From Lysobacter antibioticus (lineage in GTDB: Bacteria; Pseudomonadota; Gammaproteobacteria; Xanthomonadales; Xanthomonadaceae): DNA of 64,000 bases. Every line of letters begins with the position of its first letter. Position 1 is the first letter of the stretch. The translations under genes were made by a program, and so were the position numbers. This document shows, piece by piece, positions 1 to 6,881 of the stretch. The stretch spans positions 2,563,528 through 2,627,527 of the forward strand of contig NZ_CP013141.1 of the NCBI RefSeq assembly GCF_001442535.1. Reading direction: 5' to 3'. Under the pieces are notes generated by a model. It was not told the DNA's origin and ran no database searches. It worked only from the letters and a program-made list of their open reading frames with translations.

Positions 1-1197
1 TGATCGCGTCGAACTCAACGCGATTCCCGAACCGCCGCCCATCGCGATATTGCCGGTCAGGGTCAGGGTGCCGCTACCGCGGTTGCGCAGATACGCTGCC
101 TCGCCACTCGGGCCGGCGGGCGGGTCCAACTGCCAATTGCGATTGGAGCTATCGCCGTCGCCCAGGTAATCGAGAACGGCGTTGGTCTGGCCGGAAGAGC
201 CGAGACTGATCGTGCCATTGGCGACGGTGGTGGGCGCACCCAGAGAGCTGGCCACCCCCAGGTCGGCAATGGAGGTGAAGCTGGACGCAGACCCGCCAAA
301 GAAGCTGGTTCTGCCGGTGTAGTTGTTGAGGTTGTTGCTTACCGCCACGCCGTTGAACTGCGGGTTGCCGCTGCCGGTAAAGAAGCCGCTGCCGACACCG
401 GCGCCGAACAGCGAAACACCTCCGGTGAGCGACACCGTCCGCCCCGCCAGACCACCGCCTGTCGAACCGACATCGAGGCGGGTCCCGTTGGCCATATTGA
501 CGGTATTGGCGATATTGCCGAGGGCCGAGTTGCCATTGACGGCCAGCCTGCCGGCGTTGACGTTGACGCTTCCGGTAAACGTGTTAACGCCGTTTAGGAA
601 CAGATTGCCCGTGCCCGCCTTGGTCAACCCCGCCGATCCGGCGATGACCGAGTTGATGGTCGTACTGATGCTGGCGCCGCCGTTGACGGTGACGGTCGGC
701 GTCACGCCGCCGAGAGTCAAAGTGCTGCTATTGAGTATGTAGCCGTTGACGTCGAAAGTGAGGTTGTGGACCGTGATCGGCACGCCCAGAGTCACGGTGC
801 CGGCGGTGCCGCCGAAGAAGGCATCGTCGAGCGCGGCGTTGTTCCATGCGCTGTAAGGCCCGCTGACGCCGTCGCCGTTGGGGCTCCAGAACGCGCTACT
901 GAGGTTCCAGGTGCCGGTGCCGCCGCGGTCGACTGCCGTGCCGTTGGGGTCCCAGAACCGATTCGCGGCCTGCGCTGGCGCGAACAACGACAACAAAGCC
1001 GCGAACACACCCAGCCGCAGCGACCAGGCCGACCACGGCGGAGGCCCTTCGACCTGGCGGCGTTCGAGCGCCAGTGCGGCGACGACGACAGGGCGATCCG
1101 CGCCACCGCCGCTCTTGCCGCGGGAGGTGGCGAGTTCGGAAACGACCACCCAGGCGCCCAGCGCCTTAGACCAAAGGATGCGGAAAATGCGATTCAT
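1..1197 (-). CDS. Autotransporter adhesin, N-terminal 399 residues (runs off the left edge)
   Basis: The gene starts at ATG 1197 and stays open to base 1, so only the N-terminus is present. The first 28 residues (MNRIFRILWSKALGAWVVV then SELATSRGK) match the extended signal peptide region (ESPR) typical of type V autotransporters. A hydrophobic core follows at about residues 60-76, ending APAQA. The passenger then shows repeated beta-strand motifs (LTKAGTGNLFL, GTLTLTGN) of the autotransporter-associated beta-strand repeat type. It should be exported by Sec and displayed through a C-terminal barrel lying outside the window. The start is certain because the ESPR begins exactly there. Substrate or binding partner cannot be told. 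The alternative of a trimeric adhesin is less likely given the GTLTLTG repeats. Confidence 0.85.
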   Translation of the reverse strand, partial: MNRIFRILWSKALGAWVVVSELATSRGKSGGGADRPVVVAALALERRQVEGPPPWSAWSLRLGVFAALLSLFAPAQAANRFWDPNGTAVDRGGTGTWNLSSAFWSPNGDGVSGPYSAWNNAALDDAFFGGTAGTVTLGVPITVHNLTFDVNGYILNSSTLTLGGVTPTVTVNGGASISTTINSVIAGSAGLTKAGTGNLFLNGVNTFTGSVNVNAGRLAVNGNSALGNIANTVNMANGTRLDVGSTGGGLAGRTVSLTGGVSLFGAGVGSGFFTGSGNPQFNGVAVSNNLNNYTGRTSFFGGSASSFTSIADLGVASSLGAPTTVANGTISLGSSGQTNAVLDYLGDGDSSNRNWQLDPPAGPSGEAAYLRNRGSGTLTLTGNIAMGGGSGIALSSTRS

Positions 1198-1819
1198 GGT
1201 GGTCTCCGTGTTTGCCGTGTGTCTATGACGATCGAGGGCGCCTCGGCTACGGCTATGGCGGCCTTCGGTTACGAACGAGGTCGGGTGAGGCCTGAAGCGC
1301 CCTGTCAGCTGGATGGACGCGGCGGTGCGCGCCGGGCTAGATAGGCCGATGGAGTGAAAACCGCATTGGCCAGACCGCCCAGGCACCGAGTGCGCAGGCG
1401 CAGATTCGGACAGGTTTCGCTATTCGATGTCACGACGCTTATCCCTCGGCTGGGTGAGTAAGGCCGCATCCCCTTCGCGATTTTCTACGCCAATGAAATG
1501 TCCGCCGCAAGCACATTCATAAATATCGAACCGCCCCCCGTAACGACCGGCACTTGGCATCGATCATCCAGGGCCTGATCGCGATGCGTGAGCGAAAGTG
1601 AGAAAAGGTTATTTTTTGTGAGTTCCGAAGAACGATCTTCTTCGCCGCTTCGCCACGGCAGCGCGGGTTCGGACAGAACGGCATGCGCCGGGCGAGCGAT
1701 CCGGATGCAAGCTCCGCAGCCTCATGACGATTTCTGGATGGAAGGATCCGCCTAGATCGATGGCTGCCCGCGGCTCAAGCCGAGCGTATGCCGGACACGC
1801 CCCGGATTTCGGATACGCC
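1198..1819. other. Intergenic region without a supported gene
   Basis: About 620 bases separate the autotransporter start from the subtilase terminator. The region should hold the autotransporter promoter on the minus strand. A 70-codon open frame at 1609-1821 has arginine-rich, low-complexity composition and runs into the terminator hairpin, so I do not call it. A small hairpin with 7-bp arms (CGAAGAA/TTCTTCG) lies at 1627-1645 and has no T-run. Confidence 0.5.
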
Positions 1820-1851
1820 AAAAAAAAGTCCCGGCCGAAGCCGGGACTTTC
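1820..1851 (-). terminator. Rho-independent terminator of subtilase 1
   Basis: On the minus strand the stem GTCCCGGC/GCCGGGAC closes a TTCG loop and runs into a tract of T residues (the A-run at 1820-1827 on the plus strand). It lies 37 bases past the stop codon of the subtilase at 1889. Confidence 0.9.
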
Positions 1852-1888
1852 TTGAATCGCCGTACTGGATAGCTCAGCGCGGCTGCGC

Positions 1889-4003
1889 TCAGAACTTGAC
1901 GCTCCAGCTTTCGAGCGTGCCGATGTCGTTGACGTAATTGTCGCGCACTCGCAGCTTCCAGGTACCGTTCAAGGTCTCGGTCGACAGGTTCAGAGCCTGC
2001 GAGAGTCTGACGTCATCGGCACTGTCGCTGGTGTTGTAGTTCTTCACCAAGTAGGTCGTACCGTCCGGCGCGACCAGATCGATGCGCAGATCGCCGCGGT
2101 AGCTGTGATCGATCGCTATCGTCACTGTCGCATTGCTCGGCGCCATGCCGACGCGGCCGGCGACCGCGATCGGGCTTTCCACCGTGGTGTTGTCCTTGAT
2201 CGCGTAGTCGGCGGCATTGCTATAGGTCTGCACGCCGGCTGGCGCGGCCACCGTGACCGAGGCGGTCTTGGTATGGGTAGCCCCGGCGTTGTCGGTGACG
2301 GTCAGACTGACGTTGTAGGTGCCGGCCGCGGCGTAGGTGCGAGTGGGATGGGTGGCGCTCGACAGCGCGCTGCCATCGCCGAAGTTCCAGCTGCGCGCGA
2401 CGATGTTGCCGTCGTTGTCGGTCGAAGCATCGGTGAAGGCGACGGTCAGGCCGTTGACCTGGCTGTTGAAGTTCGCCACCGGGTTGATATTGCCGCCGGC
2501 CGCGCCGCCGATGCGGACCGCCTCGACGACGGCGGCATTGGCGTCGACCAGGCCGGTACCGCAACCGCCCGGGCAGGCCGCCAATGCGATCGCACGACTG
2601 GAATCTTTCAAGGCCTGTTCCACTTGCGCCGGGGTCAGCGGCACGGCCACCGCCGACTGCATCAGCGCGGCGATGCCGGCTACGTGCGGGGCCGCCATCG
2701 AGGTGCCCTGGCTGAACTTATAGCCTGCCGCATCCTGTGCCCGCAGGCCGGTATTGCCGAGCGAGAGCACGCCCTGGGCCTCGTGGTTGACATCGCAATA
2801 CGGCTCCTGCCCCAACGCGAGGAAGCGCAGGTTCGGGCTGCAGGTTTCGCCGCCGGGCGCGGAGACGTCGATGGTGCCGCCGTAGTTCGAATAGAAGGCG
2901 CGATCGCCGTTGCGATCGGTCGCCGCGACGGCGACGACGCCGTTGCAGTTCGCCGGGGTGAAACCGGCCACGTCGATGTTGCTGTTGCCGGCCGCAACCA
3001 CGACCGTGGCCCCAGCGCCGGTAGCCCTGTCGATGGCGGCCTGGTAGGCCGCATCGCATCCGTTCAAGGTCGGGCCGCCCAGGCTCAGGTTGATGATCTC
3101 GGCCGGATTCGGGTTGTCCGGCACCCCATCGACGTGCAAGCCCGCGGCCCAGACGATGGCATCGGCGATGTCGACGGTGGTGCCGCCGCAGCGGCCCAAC
3201 ACGCGGACCGGGACGACGCGCGCGCCGTGCGCCACGCCGGCCACGCCGGCGGCGTTGTTGGTCGCCGCGCCGATGGTGCCGGCGACGTGGCTGCCGTGCC
3301 AGCTGGAGTTCTTCGCTCGCGACAGCGGGCCGCACAGGCGGTCGGCTTCCAGCCAGTCGCCCTCGTCGTTGGGGTTGTTGTCGCGACCGTCGTTGTCGCG
3401 CGAACGTATCGGGTCGGTGATGAAGTCGTAACCGGGCAGCAGATTGTTGGCGGCAGCGAGCTCGGCGTGCGGGGTGATGCCGGTATCGATCACCGCGACG
3501 ACGGTGCCGGCACCGTTCGCGCGATCCCAGGCGGTGTTGATGCGCGCGCCGGCGACGCCGGAGTAATGCCACTGCTCGCCGTAACGGGTGTCGTTCGGTT
3601 CCATCGTGTGGTTCCACACACGGTTGACCTGCACCGACTCGACATTCGGATCGGCGGCCAATTGCCGCATCAGCGTCTCGGCGTCGACCCGGTCGAGCTT
3701 GCCGTCGGCGCGCACCAGGTCGGAACCGATGGCGAGGCGGCGCACGTGCTTCATGGCGATCAGGCGGCCGGCGATCTTGGCGCGCACGGCCTCGCGCAGA
3801 GAGGTCGCCACCTTGGCGCTGTCGCGACGCTGTAGCGAGCCGTTGCGATACTTGACGATGAAGCCGTCGTAGCCTTGCGGCGCCTGCAGGCCGTCCAGGT
3901 TGACCTGACCGGCGAAGGCCGGAGCGGCCAAGGCGGACAGGGCCAATACCGTGGCCGCGGCCAGTACGTTCTTGCGGATGGCGTTGTTCGATGCAGTGGA
4001 CAT
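1889..4003 (-). CDS. Secreted subtilisin-like serine protease with PKD and P domains (copy 1)
   Basis: 704-residue S8 peptidase. A signal peptide (about 1-31, ending APAFA) and a propeptide (about 32-140) come first. The catalytic domain follows with Asp173 (VIDTGI), His236 (WHGSHVAG), oxyanion Asn340 (AAGNSN) and Ser435 (GTSMAAPH). A PKD domain (about 508-586, with the WNFGDGS motif) and a C-terminal P/proprotein-convertase-like domain (about 592-704) complete it. This is the usual layout of secreted Lysobacter and Xanthomonas alkaline proteases, where the C-terminal parts help substrate binding or folding. Six cysteines in the catalytic domain suggest disulfides. The next gene at 4463-6574 is a close paralogue in the same orientation, and each copy has its own leader and terminator. 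Likely role: extracellular protein breakdown. The specific substrate is unknown. Confidence 0.96.
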   Translation of the reverse strand: MSTASNNAIRKNVLAAATVLALSALAAPAFAGQVNLDGLQAPQGYDGFIVKYRNGSLQRRDSAKVATSLREAVRAKIAGRLIAMKHVRRLAIGSDLVRADGKLDRVDAETLMRQLAADPNVESVQVNRVWNHTMEPNDTRYGEQWHYSGVAGARINTAWDRANGAGTVVAVIDTGITPHAELAAANNLLPGYDFITDPIRSRDNDGRDNNPNDEGDWLEADRLCGPLSRAKNSSWHGSHVAGTIGAATNNAAGVAGVAHGARVVPVRVLGRCGGTTVDIADAIVWAAGLHVDGVPDNPNPAEIINLSLGGPTLNGCDAAYQAAIDRATGAGATVVVAAGNSNIDVAGFTPANCNGVVAVAATDRNGDRAFYSNYGGTIDVSAPGGETCSPNLRFLALGQEPYCDVNHEAQGVLSLGNTGLRAQDAAGYKFSQGTSMAAPHVAGIAALMQSAVAVPLTPAQVEQALKDSSRAIALAACPGGCGTGLVDANAAVVEAVRIGGAAGGNINPVANFNSQVNGLTVAFTDASTDNDGNIVARSWNFGDGSALSSATHPTRTYAAAGTYNVSLTVTDNAGATHTKTASVTVAAPAGVQTYSNAADYAIKDNTTVESPIAVAGRVGMAPSNATVTIAIDHSYRGDLRIDLVAPDGTTYLVKNYNTSDSADDVRLSQALNLSTETLNGTWKLRVRDNYVNDIGTLESWSVKF

Positions 4004-4160
4004 CTGGAACCCCTCTGAGCTATCGGAATATCGAGTCCTGGCGGACTCGCTGATGTCCGGTCTTCGTCGGCGGGCGATGCCATGAGACCGGTGTCTCAGA
4101 TGTAGGGGGATCGGGCCTGCATCGGCCTCTAAGGAGATATCTCTTTTTTCTCATTTGTTG
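4004..4160 (-). promoter_or_regulatory. Leader/promoter of subtilase 1, copy A of a duplicated regulatory segment
   Basis: This segment is repeated almost base for base upstream of subtilase 2. Shared elements reading away from the gene are an AGAGGGG ribosome site, a 7-bp hairpin (CGAGTCC/GGACTCG at 4032-4049), CCGGTCTTCGTCGG, a dyad GAGACCGGTGTCTC at 4084-4097 and a TTTTTTCTCATTTG block at 4144-4157. The dyad looks like a protein binding site. The hairpin keeps its stem in both copies while its loop differs in length, which suggests an mRNA structure under selection. Confidence 0.6.
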
Positions 4161-4396
4161 CGGGGCGGTCGCTTTCTTCGGGTGAACGGGCGGGACCGCG
4201 CTGCGGCAACCGCGTGCGGCGGGCGGCGGCGCGGCGCCGGGACGAGGCTTGCGTGCCTTTGCGCGGTTTTGCTGGCGAGAGCAAATCCCCTGCCCCTTTC
4301 AAAGAGAGGAAAGCCGAGGTTGCGACCCGTACCAATGCCAGTGCCTGTACCGGTGCCGCGACCGCGGGCCCTGACCCCGGTCCGTGGCCGCCGGAA

Positions 4397-4431
4397 ACAA
4401 AACAGCCCCGGCCGGGGCCGGGGCTGTTTCG
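4397..4431 (-). terminator. Rho-independent terminator of subtilase 2
   Basis: A long GC-rich stem, with AAACAGCCCCGG at 4400-4411 paired to CCGGGGCTGTTT at 4418-4429, lies 32 bases past the stop codon of the upstream-lying subtilase 2 on the minus strand and runs into TGTTTTGTTT. Confidence 0.85.
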
Positions 4432-4462
4432 TCTTTGCCGACTATCGACGATCAGGCGTCGA

Positions 4463-6574
4463 TCAGAACTTGATGCTCCAGCTGTCGATCTTGCCGGTGT
4501 CGTTGACGTAGTTGTCGCGTGCGCGCAGCTTCCAGGTGCCGTTCAAGGTTTCGGTCGACAGGTTCAGGGTGACGGTGCCGCGGATGTCGTCGGCGCTGTC
4601 GTAGGTGTTGTAGTTCTTCAGCAGGTAGGTCGAACCGTCCGGCGCGACCAGGTCGACGCGCACGTCGCCGCGGAAGCTGTGCACGATCGCCACCGTCACC
4701 GTCGCATTGCTCGGTGCATTGCCGCTGCGGCCGGACACCGTAATCGGGCTTTCCACCGTGCTGTTGTCGTTGATGGTGTAGTCGGTGCCGTTGCTGTAGG
4801 TCTGCACGCCGCCGCCCGGGGCGGTCACCGTGACCGAGGCGGTCTTGGTGTGGGTGCCGCCGGCGTTGTCGGTGACGGTCAGGCTGACGTTGTAGGTACC
4901 GGCCGCCGCATACGTGTGGCTGGGGTTGGTGGCGGTCGAGGCCGCGGTGCCGTCGCCGAAGTTCCAGCTGCGCGAGGCGATGCTGCCGTCGCTGTCGGTC
5001 GAGCTGTCGGTGAAGGTCGCGGTCAGGCCGTTGACGGCGGAACTGAAGTTCGCGACGGGGTTGACGTTGCCGCCGCCACCGCCTGCGACCCGGATCGCCT
5101 CGACGACGGCGGCATTAGCGTCGATCAGGCCGGTACCGCAGCCGCCCGGGCAATTCGCCGCCGCTATCGCACGGCTGGAATCCTTCAAGGCCCGCTCCAC
5201 CTGCGCCGGGGTCAACGGGGCTGCGACGGCCGACTGCATCAGCGCGACCACGCCGGCCACATGCGGGGCCGCCATCGAAGTGCCCTGCATGAAGGTGTAG
5301 TCGGCCGCGGCCTGCACGGTAAGGCCGGTGTTACCGAGCGAGAGCACGCCCTGCTCTTCGTGGTTGACGTCGCAGTACGGCTGCTGTCCGAGCGCCAGGA
5401 AACGGACATTCGGGGTACAGGTCTCGCCGCCCGGAGCGGCAATGTCCATCGTCGCGCCGTAGTTCGAATAGAAGGCGCGATCGCCGTTGCGGTCCGTCGC
5501 GGCGACCGCAACGACGTTGTTGCAGTTGGCCGGCGTGAAACCGGATACGTCCCTGTTGCTGTTGCCGGCGGCGACCACCACCGTCGCGCCGCGCGCGACG
5601 GCCTTGTCGATCGCATCCTGATACGCCGCATCGCATTGCGCGGACGCGCCGCCCAGGCTCAGGTTGATGACCTCGGCCGGGTTGGCGTTGGCGGGCACTC
5701 CGTTGACCGCACCGCCGGCGGCCCAGACGATGCCATCGGCGATATCGGCGGTGCTGCCGCCGCATTTGGCCAGCACGCGGACCGGGACGATGCGAGCGCC
5801 ATGCGCGACGCCCGCCACGCCTGCGGCATTGTTGGTCGCCGCGGCGACGGTGCCGGCGACGTGACTGCCGTGCCAGCTGGAGTCGCGCTTCTGCGAGCCC
5901 AGGCCGCATTCGCCGTTCCCGAACCAGTCGCCTTCGTCGTTGGGATTGTTATCGCGGCCGTTGCCGTCGCGCGCACGCGCGGCATCGCTGACGAAGTCGT
6001 AGCCAGGCAAAAGGTTGTTGTTACCGTTGAGTTCGGCGTGCGGGACGATGCCGGTATCGACGACCGCGACCACGGTGCCGGCGCCGGTCGCGCGATCCCA
6101 GGCGGTGTTGACGCGCGCGCCGTTGACGCCGGAATAGTGCCACTGCTCGCCGTAACGGCTGTCGTTGGGGTCCATCGTGTGGGTCCACAGGCGATTGACC
6201 TGCACCGACTCCACGTTCGGGTCCGCAGCCAGTTGCCGCATCAAGGCCTCGGCATCGACGCGATCGAGCTTGCCGTCGGCCCGCACCAGGTCGGAACCGA
6301 TCGCTAGTCGACGCACGTGCTTCATCGCGATCAGCCGGCCGGCGACCTTGGCGCGCAGGCTCTGGCTGAGGGAGGTCGCCACCTTGGCGCTGTCCTGGCG
6401 CTGGACCGACCCGTTGCGATACTTGACGATGAAGCCGTCGTAGCCTTGCGCGGCTTGCAGGCCGTCCAGGTTGACCTGCCCGGCGAAGGCCGGAGCGGCC
6501 AGTGCGGACAGCGCCAATACCGTGGCGGTGGCCAGTACGTTCTTGCGAATGCCGTTGTTCGATACAGTGGACAT
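4463..6574 (-). CDS. Secreted subtilisin-like serine protease with PKD and P domains (copy 2)
   Basis: 703-residue paralogue of the neighbouring protease, very similar along its whole length. It has the same signal peptide and propeptide, the catalytic triad in VVDTGIVPH, WHGSHVAG and GTSMAAPH, a PKD domain (WNFGDGT) and a C-terminal P domain ending SWSIKF. Differences gather in surface loops between the catalytic Asp and His (the copy 1 segment near residues 195-232 is replaced) and in the linker before the PKD domain, which is glycine-rich here (GGGGGN). That pattern fits a tandem duplication followed by change in substrate-facing loops. Start ATG 6574 is preceded by an AGAGGGG site. The gene is divergent from the CadC-like regulator at 6882, which makes that protein a candidate regulator, though nothing in the sequence proves it. 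Confidence 0.96.
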   Translation of the reverse strand: MSTVSNNGIRKNVLATATVLALSALAAPAFAGQVNLDGLQAAQGYDGFIVKYRNGSVQRQDSAKVATSLSQSLRAKVAGRLIAMKHVRRLAIGSDLVRADGKLDRVDAEALMRQLAADPNVESVQVNRLWTHTMDPNDSRYGEQWHYSGVNGARVNTAWDRATGAGTVVAVVDTGIVPHAELNGNNNLLPGYDFVSDAARARDGNGRDNNPNDEGDWFGNGECGLGSQKRDSSWHGSHVAGTVAAATNNAAGVAGVAHGARIVPVRVLAKCGGSTADIADGIVWAAGGAVNGVPANANPAEVINLSLGGASAQCDAAYQDAIDKAVARGATVVVAAGNSNRDVSGFTPANCNNVVAVAATDRNGDRAFYSNYGATMDIAAPGGETCTPNVRFLALGQQPYCDVNHEEQGVLSLGNTGLTVQAAADYTFMQGTSMAAPHVAGVVALMQSAVAAPLTPAQVERALKDSSRAIAAANCPGGCGTGLIDANAAVVEAIRVAGGGGGNVNPVANFSSAVNGLTATFTDSSTDSDGSIASRSWNFGDGTAASTATNPSHTYAAAGTYNVSLTVTDNAGGTHTKTASVTVTAPGGGVQTYSNGTDYTINDNSTVESPITVSGRSGNAPSNATVTVAIVHSFRGDVRVDLVAPDGSTYLLKNYNTYDSADDIRGTVTLNLSTETLNGTWKLRARDNYVNDTGKIDSWSIKF

Positions 6575-6740
6575 CTAATGAATCCCCTCTGAGCTATCGG
6601 AATATCGAGTCCTGGGAGGGACTCGCGGGCTATCCGGTCTTCGTCGGTGGCGGACGCTGCGAGACCGGTGTCTCAGGTGTAGTGGGCTTCGATGGCCTTC
6701 GACCTCTGACGAGAGATCACTTTTTTCTCATTTGTGCTCT
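6575..6740 (-). promoter_or_regulatory. Leader/promoter of subtilase 2, copy B of the duplicated segment
   Basis: It carries the same series as copy A: ribosome site, CGAGTCC/GGACTCG hairpin (6606-6625, six-base loop here against four in copy A), CCGGTCTTCGTCGG, dyad GAGACCGGTGTCTC at 6661-6674 and the TTTTTTCTCATTTG block at 6721-6734. Conservation outside the coding region over some 150 bases shows that the duplication took the control region with it, or that both are held by a shared regulator. Confidence 0.6.
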
Positions 6741-6881
6741 GAAACGATATTGCTGTCACATTAATAGGGCAGCGCGCCCCCACGCAGGCGTCTGCGACCG
6801 GCGGCAGGCATGCGGCAGGATGTGCGGCCCGGCGATTCAGCGCCGGCCTCGACTCCATACAGCGGCTAAGGCTCCTCCTAG

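Noticed and set aside
1609..1821. 70-codon open frame downstream of subtilase 1
   Set aside because: It covers the terminator region, has no ribosome site that I can see, and no similarity pattern.
4214..6307. Plus-strand open frame of 697 codons antisense to subtilase 2
   Set aside because: It mirrors the protease codon for codon (Val/Gly/Asp/Arg-rich), begins in intergenic DNA and has no motif. The same mirror frame exists opposite subtilase 1. High-GC codon bias explains both.
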